Shown piece by piece: positions 50,844 to 61,522 of a DNA stretch of 64,000 nucleotides. The notes below the pieces were generated by a model. The model searched no databases. It saw only the letters and a list, made by a program, of their open reading frames with translations, and was not told where the DNA came from. The stretch lies in the NCBI GenBank assembly GCA_036924285.1, contig JAYKYS010000009.1, positions 14,446,001 through 14,510,000 on the forward strand, given 5' to 3'. Origin of the DNA: Asterella californica (Eukaryota; Streptophyta; Marchantiopsida; Marchantiales; Aytoniaceae). The translations under genes were made by a program, and so were the position numbers. Numbering within the stretch: the first letter of the stretch is position 1; every line of letters starts with the position of its first letter.

Positions 50844-53800
50844 TGTAAAGCTCACTTTTTCATTTTTTATAGAAAAAGATCGAAATGTAGAAGTTTGTAG
50901 AAGAAATAATGAAGTTAGAAAAAGAATAGCTGGGTTTTAATGAAGAAGAGACTTTCGAAGAAGAGTCTTCGGAAGAAGAGAATAACCTTCGACGAAGAGT
51001 CTTCGGAAGAAGACCTTTCCAGGAAAGATCCGAGAATGTATATCGTCAGTACATTCTCTTCACGAATAGTCCGAGTGAAGACGAACTACCTAACCAAAAA
51101 GGGACAGGAACGATAAGTGGCGTGGGCGAAGACAACATTGCGCATGCCCTTGTCAGGTCAGAGGACGAGCAATCAGAGACGACTTCGGCACGTGTGAGAG
51201 TTTGAACCGAACTATATACTAGGAAAAGTTGCTCATTTCTCACATTCCCTCTTAGCGCTCAGCCTAATCTCCAATTGCGGACGATCAATTTGAGCGAAGA
51301 TTATCAATTTAGACGAAGACAATCAATTTAGGCGAAGGCCAACTTGAGCGAAGACTAGCAGTTTTAGACGAAGTTCACCTCAGCCAGCTAGCAATCTTCG
51401 TCTGATCACGATGTCTATCGCGACGAAGTTACCGAGGATTAGAGCCTTTGAGTTAGACCAAGAGGAGTTAGTGCGTCTTCGGCCGAAGCTGAAGGAGATA
51501 GGTCTTAGCTTCCTAACCCTAGGAGGCTGGACGAAGGTGTCTGGCAAATTCATTAGCCAGATTCGGATGTGTGAAGACCACGCAGGCGAAGAACTATATG
51601 CGTGACCTGGCAACTGGACTGTCGAGAACTGGGAGAAGGTTCTGCTGGATGAAGCTGAGACGAAGGGTGACATGCTCTTCGACAATGCGTCAATGAAGAA
51701 CCTGGTCAAGGAGGACCAGAACTACGAGGAGCTCTTCGAGCATCCGATGCACCCAACGAATGGGTACAAGTTGTCCGAGTACAGAGATCTCGTGAAGAGG
51801 AAGATTACGGAGGCCATCATGCTGATTTTGAGCCCCCGAAGAACAACTTACATGTCGACTTGGAAGGTATGCTTCTTCAAACACCTCTTCGCCGGAAGAC
51901 GAGCTTACTGGGCGAAGATATTCCACGACGAAGTCTAGCGCCTGTTTAAGAAGCAAGACTATGTGTATCTGGGAGGCTTTGTCAGTATCTTCTACTTTGG
52001 TATGGGATGGCTGAAGGAGAACGAAGCTAAGCAGTTGGGCTTCGGCGAAGATGAAGAACAAGATTTTTCATCACCCGTTCGTGAAGTCGAAGAGGGACAA
52101 GCCGAAGATGTTCAACAACTGGGATCTTCACCGAAGGTAACAGCCGAAGACACTCAAGAGGCGCAGCAGACAGCGACTGTTCAAGCAACGGTCGAAGACG
52201 AAGAAAAACGACGTAGCAAGAGGAAGAAGCCTCTTCCGACTTCGCCCATGGAGAAACCGAATGCTTGAAAGAAGGTAAAGAGCACGAAGAGGGAGACAGT
52301 GGACCTGAGCAGCTCAAGAGCATAGATTGAAAGCAAAGCTGTCTACGGCGAAGGTACTTCGGAGGGAACAGCCTTGAGCAATGTTGATCTCGTCAGGAAG
52401 ACGATGAACTATGGCGAAGAGGTAGTCGTCCCGATCCTCCGACTTCTTGAAGATAACAAGGAGGATTACGAGAAGGAAGTACAGCGGAAGGTGACATTCC
52501 CAGAGATGCTGGCGGAGTTGCACTTCAGTCGGGGGACTTGGCAGCAGGAGAAAAACAATCTTCGCGAAGAGGCCCGGAACGCGACGAAGATGAGGTTGGA
52601 GTCGGAGAAGGAGCTTGAAGATCTTCGGCGCCAATGCGAAGAAGCAAGGACTGCCTTGGAGGGTAAGGACGAAGAATTGAAGGTGTCGACGAAGAGCTTC
52701 GCCGACCGTGTCAAGGAGTTGTCTTCCCAGGTAGCTGAGTTGCAGCGAAGTAGAGGTGAGTTCCAGGCTACAGTTGCAGAGCTCACAAAGGAGAATGAAG
52801 ATTTGAAGATGAAGGTAGCAGACTCCGAAGACCTTCGGAAGAAGTTGATGCATGTGTTGTCTGCGTACGTGACTTCGGGACTAGATGTGGACGAGCTTGA
52901 TCTTCTTCGGGCGTTGAAGGCAGAGGTAGTGCAAGCGGAGGCCAACCCCGACAGTGTGAAAGCGCGCCTTTCTCGACTCAGGCAGAAAGTAGATAGGGAG
53001 ATAGGCGAGATGCGAGCGAACGTGGAGGTTCAGTTAGAAGAATTCAGGGCACAGTTAGGTTTAGGAGTGTAGATTCAGTTGAAGATAAAGATGATCGTAG
53101 GGTAGCGAAGGTCTTCCGTCTTCTTAGGAAGTTAGACAATTAGCGCAGTTAGAAAACAATTAGGTTAGGACGAAGTAGTATATAAGCAGCGCGATCCACA
53201 GCCCTCGTGCCTTTTCCATGTTTTCAGTTCTTTATTAATTTATTTCTATTTCCCAAAAGTGCGGAGAGATGTTGTGAATGCTTTGGACGAAGATATTTTC
53301 CTCTGAATATTCAGTGTTTACTGTCGCAGGTGTAATTTTCTGATTGACGAAGATCTTCGCCATTAGACTTGAAAGAAGAGACTTCAGTGTAAGAACTTTG
53401 AAGACCTTCGGCCGAAGTTGAACTGTAATCTTCGTGAAGAGTTTCTAAACGAAGATCTGAGAACAAATCAGTTACTGTGAAGTGGAAAAGCATAAGTTAA
53501 ATTGTAAGGAGAGTTTGGATGATGGTGGCTTCATCTTAAGTCTGCCTTCTTCAAATAAGTGGGATTCTTAAGCATGAGGATTTAGTTGGAAGAACATTCC
53601 TTAGGAAGAGTAGGGACTTATTCCTTAGAACCTTGATGTGAAATCTGTATTCTTCTGTCTTTTCAGAAGAAGACTAGTAACATTTCAGTAGTATTTTATC
53701 TTATTCATTCATTCACATTTGTCTTCTCAATCTTTTGTATGTTTGTCGGAAGGGTCCCTGATCAAAGAACTATTTCGTTGTTGTTTGTATTCGATTTATC

Positions 53801-54002
53801 AGGTTTATACTTGGGTTTGGTTTCTTATCAGACTTGAACTCTCATCCGGATATTATTCTATTCCGTGAGAATAACAGAAAACCATCTGAATTATCATTGT
53901 GACGTTGTAGTACTGTGTTTTGTGTAATTGTTAACTGTATCTTCGTGGGAACGATCCTTAATTTACTATTTCTGATACTTTGTGTTTCTCTGGGTTGTTA
54001 CA
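50844..54002 (+). mobile_element. Solo D LTR (plus), TSD AGATG
   Basis: 3,159 bp; starts TGTAAAGCTCAC (against TGTAGAGCCCAC) and ends GGGTTGTTACA. AGATG stands on both sides (50839-50843, 54003-54007). No internal D sequence is present, so it arose by LTR-LTR recombination after an old insertion. It is visibly more diverged than the composite's LTRs. It fixes the U5 end at TTACA. Confidence 0.93.
51411..53072 (+). pseudogene. D LTR gene, solo-LTR copy (four stops, no indel)
   Basis: The full 553-codon frame is kept from ATG to stop without any shift, but has stops at 51603, 51936, 52266 and 52323. Two are CGA to TGA and one CAA to TAG. The last 232 codons (from 52374) are open and hold the complete coiled coil. 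Amino-acid changes against the other copies are modest despite the greater age. TATA boxes lie at about 51208 (upstream) and 53173 (downstream). Confidence 0.85.
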
Positions 54003-54007
54003 AGATG

Positions 54008-54779
54008 AGAAAGCTACCAGTGTTTCATGGGAAGGACAATGAAGATGTAGAACCATTTATTCGAGACTTCAAAAGAGATTGCATCAGAAACAATATGAGA
54101 AGGAAGGAAGAATGGATGTTATTACTGCAAGAGTTTTTAGAAGATTTTGCTCTTACATGGTATGAGGATCGAGTGAAGAACAAGACACCTGGTGCAGTTG
54201 AAGACACATGGAAGACGTTGAGTAACGCACTTATCGAAGAGTTTCTTCCAGAAGAGAATTATGAGAAGCTCATGGTGGAGCTTACTCATTTGAAGCAACG
54301 GGACGACGAGAAAGTTCGGCAGTATACCGAAAGGGTGGATAAGTTGGAGCAACGGTTTCGGACGGTTCTACGAAAAAGTGGAGACAACGTGGAGCTAACG
54401 ATGATGAGGATTGGAGCAGTGCTGACCAAGAACTTGGTGGGAGGATTGAGACCTTCAATTCGAACCCAAGTGAGGTACGAGAAGTCAGTAACCAAAGCGG
54501 AGGCCATCAAGATCACGACAAATATGAAAGAGAGTTTGGATGAAGAGAATATCATCCAACCTCATCATGTCGCTCTGGTGTCGACTCCGACTCTTGGTTT
54601 AACCACAACGATAGCATCTACACCATCACAATTGGTGATCGCTTCAACGTCAGCTCCTACTCCAACTGTGGTGCCAAGATCATTTGTCCTTACAGCGATG
54701 TCTACTACCACCTCTTATTTCCATGCTGAGTTGAACAGCATCACCGATACTCTTGCGGATCTCAAGATAAACGTGGTGT
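54008..54779 (+). pseudogene. gag: C Gag capsid region
   Basis: Typical gypsy Gag start KMRKLPVFHGKDNEDVEPFIRDFKRD, then AALTWYEDR-like DFALTWYEDRVKN, an LIEEFLPEENYEKLMVELTHLKQRDDEKVRQYTERVDKL block, and VGGLRPSIRTQVRYE. The usual zinc finger does not follow. A TAG at 54779 ends the frame, after which a Gly/Arg/Asn-rich RGG-like stretch (GGRGGQRGYDNNPNRGNQ) continues in frame. The apparent start at 53915 is inside the D LTR and false. Confidence 0.85.
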
Positions 54780-55760
54780 AGTTACGAGAATGGAGGAACA
54801 AAGGTGGACGAGGAGGTCAAAGAGGTTATGACAACAATCCCAACCGAGGAAATCAAGATAACTTCAGAGGTAACCAAGGTAACTTTGGAGGAATCACATG
54901 CCGGACTTTTGGAGGTTCTCATTTCCAACAACGGGGCAAGGGGCGCTGAAGCTGTCAGAATGAATGTTGGTGGAGGAAATTCATCACAAGTACGAGACAA
55001 AAGAGTGGTTACTATCGATGTAGTGCGAGATCTCATCTATGAGAAGGGAGAGAGCTCGAACTCATCTCATGCACCGGTGGAGCTTTTAGCTCAAGAAAGA
55101 AAACGAACTCGATTTTCTGATGAACCAGTTTTCATGGAAGAGTCACCAAGTAGAAGTACTCGCTCGAGTACTATTTCGAGTGCACCAAGGGAACCAAAAA
55201 GGAAGTTGGGGATGACGGATTTCACCATTTCATCTTCTCGAGCGAGATATGATGTGGTTGAAGATGTGGGTGCTCAGAAAGTCAACATAACGGTTGGGCA
55301 ACTGATTGCACTCAACCCTAGTTTACGAAGGGAACTCAGAAGAGGACTAAGTTCTAAGAGAAGCAAAAAGAAGAAATCCAAGAGCAAGACATCGAAATCT
55401 GTGGAGTTGGTGTGGTGGATGTGCATGCTTCAGAGGTATGCACCAGGGCTTCAAAGATTGAAGTCCGATTGAATGGTCACTACGTCTCTGATGTATTGGT
55501 GGATGAAGGGTCGGCTGTAAGTGCATATCGGAGAGGTTGATGAAGAAGTTGGAGATGGAACCAACTCGCCCGGCTAGCATTGTCGTGGGAATGGCTAACA
55601 AGCAACGGATAAGACCTCTTGGTGTGTTAGAGAAGGTGGTTGTGTCTGTGATGAGAGTTCAAACATTGATGTCCTTTCAAGTGTTAAAGGACTCTAGTTA
55701 TGATTTGCTCCTAGGTATGCCTTGGTTGAGAGCTTTGCGCACCATAGATAGGTGACACAA
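54780..55760 (+). pseudogene. C Gag tail and retropepsin
   Basis: After the RGG-like stretch the frames change. 55020-55480 encodes a tail with the SSRARYDVVEDVGAQKVNITVGQL block that precedes protease in D (YNVVEDLLNQQANITIKQL). The protease site reads VLVDEGSAVS (near 55496), with LLGMPWLRALRTI near 55712. The Ser/Thr of the active site is Glu here. Frames must be joined at two or more places, so this copy is dead. Confidence 0.75.
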
Positions 55761-56264
55761 GGGATATTTACGGATTGGGCCTAGAGATCATAGAGTGATA
55801 GTACCTCTCTCGGGTGTTGGAGTTGTGACTTCTGACTCTGATAGACCCACTAGTGACTACTGGGAATCTGATACGAAGGATGATCAAAGTGTCTCAGAAG
55901 TAGATATCGGAGATTCTTACGATCAAGAATCCTTGTCTGAGGATGAAGGATTTGGTCGAGATGAATCATTACATCAGCTTAGTGCTATTGACTTGTTGTC
56001 TCGACCAATAGTGGAGAAAGATCCTGCCAAGAAGAGTTGAGTGAGGCAGATATTGTGAGAAGACTCTCTATCCTGAAGTTTGGTATCAATGTCACTCAAG
56101 AGGAGAAAAGTAGATTCCTAGATATATTTTGAAAATATATCCATGTGTTTGCTTTCAACTACAAGGATTTGAAGGAGGTAATTCTAGAGACTCATCGAAT
56201 CGAATTGGAAGAGAACGCAAGACCAGTTCGACAAAAGTAGAGAAGAGTCAATCCTACAACGACA
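55761..56264 (+). pseudogene. C pro-pol linker, decayed
   Basis: An acidic 81-codon frame (55795-56040; DSDRPTSDYWESDTKDDQ...) and then a region matching the approach to RT (VFAFNYKDLKEV-like words over 56140-56260) with shifts and a stop. No enzyme motif. Confidence 0.5.
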
Positions 56265-56961
56265 ATGATGATCAAAGAGGAAATAGACAAATTGAAGGAG
56301 ACAAGTTTCATCTACGAGGTTGAGAACTCAGAATGGATTTCACCCATTGTGATTGTCAAGAAGAAGAATGATAAGCTGCGAGTGTGCATAGACTATAAGA
56401 AGTTGAATGCAGTTACCATGAAGGATTACTATCCTCTACCATTCATAGATGAGATTTTGGAGGAAGTTGCTGGTCATGAGTGGTACAGCTTTGGTGATGG
56501 TTATAGTGAGTATAACCAAATCAAGATAGCACAGGAGTACCAGCAATTGACTACTTTCACTACTCCTTGGAGAACATTTGCATTTCGAGTGATGTCATTC
56601 GGACTATGTAATGCTCCGGTCACGTTTCAAAGGTTCATGAACAAGATGTTTGAACCATTCATAGGAAAGTTTGTCCGTGATTTTATTGACGATTTTTGCA
56701 TGTACAGACGAAAGGAGGATCACTTTGATCATGTGAACAAAGTTTTACAGCGGTTGGAGTACGCCAACGCTTCTCTAAATCCAGAGAAGTGCATCTTTGG
56801 CTGCGAAGAAGGTCTACTGTTGGGACACATCATTTCCAATGATTGCGTTAGATCTTGAGAAGATGAAGAAGATTGTGGATCTTTCATTTCCGATCAACTT
56901 GACAAAGTTGAGGCAGTTTCTTGGTATGGTTGGATATTATCGTAGGTTTGTCTTGTCCTTC
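56265..56961 (+). pseudogene. pol: C reverse transcriptase, truncated
   Basis: RT motifs in order: IVIVKKKNDKLRVCIDYKKLN, SFGDGYSEYNQIKIA (the first catalytic Asp retained), FGLCNAPVTFQRFMN, and catalytic FIDDFCMYRRKEDHFDHV, then LNPEKCIFGCEEGLLLGHIIS. A shift near 56850 leads to LRQFLGMVGYYRRF, where the coding stops at 56961, at a minus-strand D U5 end. The same residues occur in the minus-strand C pol copies. Confidence 0.88.
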
Positions 56962-57505
56962 TGTAACAACCTAGAGAAATACAATGTATCAGAAATAGTA
57001 AATTACGGATCGTTCACTATCGGAGGTCTCGACTTTGTTATCTTCTTTCTCTTCTTTCGTTTAAACTCTTCATCCGAAGAGGAAGAATATTCATCCTCCG
57101 ATGTTGAACTTTCGTCCGAAGACTCTTCTTCCGAAGATTCTTTCGAGGATGAAGATTTTTTGCTTCTTCTTCTTCTTCTTATCTTTCTTCTTACTATTTT
57201 TAGACTTCCTGAAGTCCTTCTTCTTCCTCGACTCTGAGGTCTTTTCATGGTCTCTGCTGAGGATATTTGAGGACTCATAATTCTCAGTAGAATCAACGGC
57301 TTGCTCCAAGGTTGACGTATCAAACCGTCTAACCCACGTTTGTTGCTTTGAAGGTAACTCTTTCACAAACCACTCTATTGCCTGTGCCGGTGTGTAGGCT
57401 GGATGTGCTCCGTTGACAGGTAGTCTATCTAAGATTCTGTAAAATCTTTAGACATAGCTCTTCAAAGACTCTTTCCTTTTTCGTCTAACGCTGTTTATTT
57501 TGTAC
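56962..57505 (-). pseudogene. gag: Rearranged D fragment: gag joined to U5
   Basis: 57016-57505 (minus) matches D gag, from AYTPAQA-region coding through ELPSKQQTWVRRFDTSTLEQAVDSTENY to the acidic linker. At 57015 it changes without a gap to the last 54 bases of a D-type U5 (to TGTTACA at 56962). In a normal element these parts are some 7 kb apart. It is bounded left by C RT and right by a C LTR. Confidence 0.8.
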
Positions 57506-58419
57506 TGTAAACCCTCCGCGGTCCTATCGATCAACTACCCCCCTCCCGATCTCTCAACCTTCACGATCGTCATCCACGAATCTGCAACATGTCGGGCCTG
57601 TCTCTCACTCAGGGGTCACCTCTGATGGCTTTGATGGAAGCACACCATGAACTTGAAGGGAAAATGCTAAGTTCACTCATTCATACACCCACAAATTTAT
57701 CAACTAAAAATCTCCATAACTCATCAACTAAAATCCTCCATTCTAACGACGTCTCTCAAGTTCTCACATGCTAAACATATCCCACACTCTCTATATTACT
57801 CAAGTTGTCATTACGACGATGTGAAAACAAGGATGAGGAGCTCTTTCTACTCCTCTATTTATACATTCTAGGTTTTTACTTTGGTACCCCCGGTAACTCA
57901 GCGGTAACTACTTTAACCGGGTTTTACTAAGATATTACTTAAGGTAAAAGCATTCATCACATGGACTTTTTACCTTTTCACATGGGCTTATTCCTTCAAA
58001 GTCAACAACTTCTAGAAGGATTTTGGAATATTCTCAAGGAATCTCAAATTTCCACCCCCTTCTACACTAGGACCCACTAAAAAAGAAACATGTGGAATCT
58101 CTTCTTGTTTTTAATGCTCACAAAGTCCACAACTTTAATCCAACCACTCATATCAAGTCAAAAAGGAGATAAGGGATACTTTCCACCTCCTTTCTACCTT
58201 TTAGACAAGATGACAAGATAGTAGTGCTCACTCTTTAGGAAATATCTGAATTCTGCCAAAAGTACAGCTAAGTTTAACCATAAGTAACTTTTAGTTAGTC
58301 ATGACTAACTTGATACCTCCTTAAAGTACTTGGGCAGCAAATAAACATTCTCAACACTTAGTTATAACTAAATACCTTACTAATGGACCAACTTCCTATG
58401 TGTAACATAGGTCGTTACA
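57506..58419 (-). repeat. C LTR 1 (minus)
   Basis: 914 bp; minus strand TGTAACGACC...GGAGGGTTTACA, with TATAAATAG at 57855-57863. It is the 3' LTR of the pol unit at 58433-60590. The polypurine tract GGGGTAAAA (minus) adjoins its right edge. Confidence 0.93.
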
Positions 58420-58432
58420 TTTTACCCCTGGA

Positions 58433-60590
58433 CTAAATTTTCGCTCCGTCCTTGGAGTGAAGAGAGAACTTTCGTCGATGAAACAACTTCAACTTGTCAT
58501 GATTTACCCGATCGAATCTCCTTCCTCCCAGCTCCTGAAGGTCATATGTGAAGTTGCTCCACACCTTATCTACAACAAAAGGACCAAAATATCGCGGAAG
58601 AAACTTCTTCCTAGCCTTCTTGAATCTGATAGCATCATACAACATTACCCAATCTCCGACTTGAAAAGGTTTTACCTCCCTCTTGCCCAACCGTTTGTCG
58701 TAACTCTTCTTTTGATACGCCTGAGCTCGTTCCATGCGGATCATTGCTACCGCTCGGGTCTCTTCCAACTCCATGAGTTGCTCCCTTCTTGATCTGACCA
58801 CGTCTTCTCCTCTCGACCTCTTCAACTTTCGTTGAATAGTTTGAAAAGTATCCAATTCGAATTGGATCGGCAACTTGGACTCCACTCCATAAATCAGTCG
58901 AAATGGAGAGTACCCAGTAGAAGTCTTTGTTGTCGTTCGGTACTCCCATAAGATGGCATGTAGTCTCTTATCTCAAGTATGTTTCGCAGTCTCAACACCA
59001 GCATCTTTGACGAGCATCATACAAAGTGTAAGATTGGTCTTCTCCGCAAGACCATTAGCATTTGGTTTGTATGAGGTCGTTACTCGTGGCTTGATAGAGA
59101 AGTGTTGTAGCATAGCAGTAGTCATGCTCCCTACAAACTCTCCTCCTCTATCTGAGACCAACTCTAACGGACATCCAAATCTTGTGATGATCCTCTCCCA
59201 TAGGAATCTACCGACTTCTATTTCATTGGTCTCTCTCAAAGGTCTAGCCTCTACCCACTTGGTACAATAGTCAGTGGCGACTACAATGTATCTATTGCCT
59301 CGAGGTGTCTTATTAAGAGGACCTACAAAGTCAATACCCCACTTCTCAAATGGTCCTAATATTGGAATTGATCTTAACGGAGGTGTTCTAGTAGACTTCA
59401 GAGCAAATTCTTGACATACGTCGCAAGTTTTGCAATAGTCTAAACACTCCTTGAAAATCCCTCTCCAGTGATAACCCGCATCCAAAATCTTGAAAGCTGT
59501 TATCTTACCAGCAAAGTGACCTCCGCAAACAGTGCCATCGTGAAACTCGTGCATCAGATTGAACGCCTCCTTCTGACCAACTGCTCTCCTTAGTAACCCA
59601 TCTGCTCCTTGATGAAACAGAATTCCTTCCACCATAGTGTAAGGTTTGCATCTCTTGATCAATGCGTTACGTTCTCGGGTATGCATACCTTCTGGAAAAG
59701 AGCCATCTGCAAGGAAACTCCAGATTTCCTTGTACTCGTCTAGTATCTCCTCGATGCTTGTGATGGTCATCAGATGCTCGTCTGGAAATGAATCATCAAA
59801 CGGTTCTTCTCCCTCATCATCATAAGCCCTTGACAAAAGATCAGCATTTGCATGCTTTTTCCCTGGTCTATCTTCGATCACATAATCGTATTCTGTTAGA
59901 AGGATCTTCCAACGAGCAATACGACCTTCAGGCATTAGGCTTATTAAAGATATACTTTAAAGCTTTGTGATCAGTGACTATGAAAAATTTCTCTCCTAGC
60001 AAGTAGTGTCGGAATTTCTTCAATCCAAAGATCACCGCTAATCCTTCTCGTTCAGTCACGGAGTAATTCTTCTCCGCTGGAACCATCTGCCTACTAGCAT
60101 AAGCTATAGGATGATCATCTCCATCTCCATCTAGCTGACTTAATGTACATCCGATTGCTACATTGGAGACATCCTTATATAGAATAAATGCTTTACTCCA
60201 CTCAGGTTTAGCAACTATAGGAGCTCTCACTAATGCCTTTTTCAACTCCTCAAATGCTTCCTTTGTCTTCTGATCATGCACTATCAAGTCAAAATCAACT
60301 CCTTTCTTCATGTACATAGTCAAAGCTATTGCTTTGTTTGAGAAGGAAAAGATAAACCTACGATAATATCCAAACATGCCAAGAAACTGCCTCAACTTTG
60401 TCAAGTTGATCGAAAATGGAAGATCCACAATCTTTTTCACCTTCTCAGGATCTACCGCAATCCCATTCTTGGAAATGATGTGCCCTAACAGCAGACTTTC
60501 TTCGCAGCCAAAGATGCACTTCTCTGGATTTAGAGAAGCGTTGGCTTGCTCCAACCACTGCAAAACTTTGATCACATGATCAAAGTGATC
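58433..60590 (-). pseudogene. pol: C pol unit A: RT end, RNase H, integrase
   Basis: Begins (minus) inside RT at DHFDHVIKVLQ and runs to the pol end. RNase H: LYKDVSNVAIGCTLSQ, SRQMVPAEKNYSVTEREGL, VTDHKALKYI. Integrase: HDGTVCGGHFAGK...CDVCQ; GIDFVGP, SDRGGEF, AEKTN. The C-terminal module has ARKKFLPRYFGPFVVDKVW. One inserted base near 59933 breaks the frame, and a Trp codon is TGA at about 58970. Gag, protease and most of RT are missing: the C LTR 2 end joins the RT directly at 60590. Confidence 0.9.
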
Positions 60591-61509
60591 TGTAAACCCT
60601 CCGTGGTCCTATCGATCAACTACCCCCCCCCCCGATCTCTCAACCTCCACGATCGTCATCCACGAATCTGCAACATGTCGGGCCTGTCTCTCACTCAGGG
60701 GTCACCTCTGATGGCTTTGATATAAGCACACCATGAACTTGAACGGAAAATGCTGAGTTCACTCATTCATACACCCACAAACTTATCAACTAAAAATCTC
60801 CTTAAACACATCAACTAAAATCCTCCATTCTAACGACGTCTCTCAAGTTCTCACATGCTAAAAATATCCCACACTCTCTATATTACTCAAGTTGTCATTA
60901 CGACAATGTGAAAACAAGGATGAGGAGCTCTTCTCTACTCCTCTATTTATACATTCTAGGTTTTTACCTTGGTACCCCCCGGTAATTCAGCCGTAACTAC
61001 TTTTACCGGGTTTTACTAAGATATTACTTAAGGTAAAAGCATTGATCACATGGGCTTTTTACCTTTTCACATGGGCTTATTCCTTCAAAGTCAACAACTT
61101 CTAGAAGGATTCTGGAATATTCTCAAGGAATCTCGAATTTCCACCCCCCCTCTACACTAGGACCCACTAAAAAGGAAACATGTGGAATCTCTTCTTGTTT
61201 TTAATGCCCACAAAGTCCACAACTTTAATCCAACCACTAATATCAAGTCAAAAAGGAGATAAGGGATACTTTCCACCTCCTTTCTACCTTTTAGACAAGA
61301 TGACAAGATAGTAGTGCTCACTCTTTAGCAAATATCTGAATTCTGCCAAAAGTACAGCTAAGTTTAAACATAACTAACTTTTAGCTAGTCATGACTAACT
61401 TGATACATCCTTAAAGTACTTTGGCAGCCAATAAACATTCTCAACACTTAGTTATAACTAAACACCTTACTAATAGACAAACTTCCTATGTGTAACATAG
61501 GTCGTTACA
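60591..61509 (-). repeat. C LTR 2 (minus), shared by both pol units
   Basis: 919 bp, closely similar to LTR 1; TATAAATAG at 60943-60951. Its left edge joins RT coding directly, without leader or gag. Its right edge is followed by a polypurine tract and pol unit B. Confidence 0.93.
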
Positions 61510-61522
61510 TTTTACCCCCGGA

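Noticed and set aside
57589..57774. Plus-strand frame MSGLSLTQGSPL...
   Set aside because: It lies inside the minus-strand C LTR and is not kept in the second LTR copy (60591-61509), where the frame has changes.
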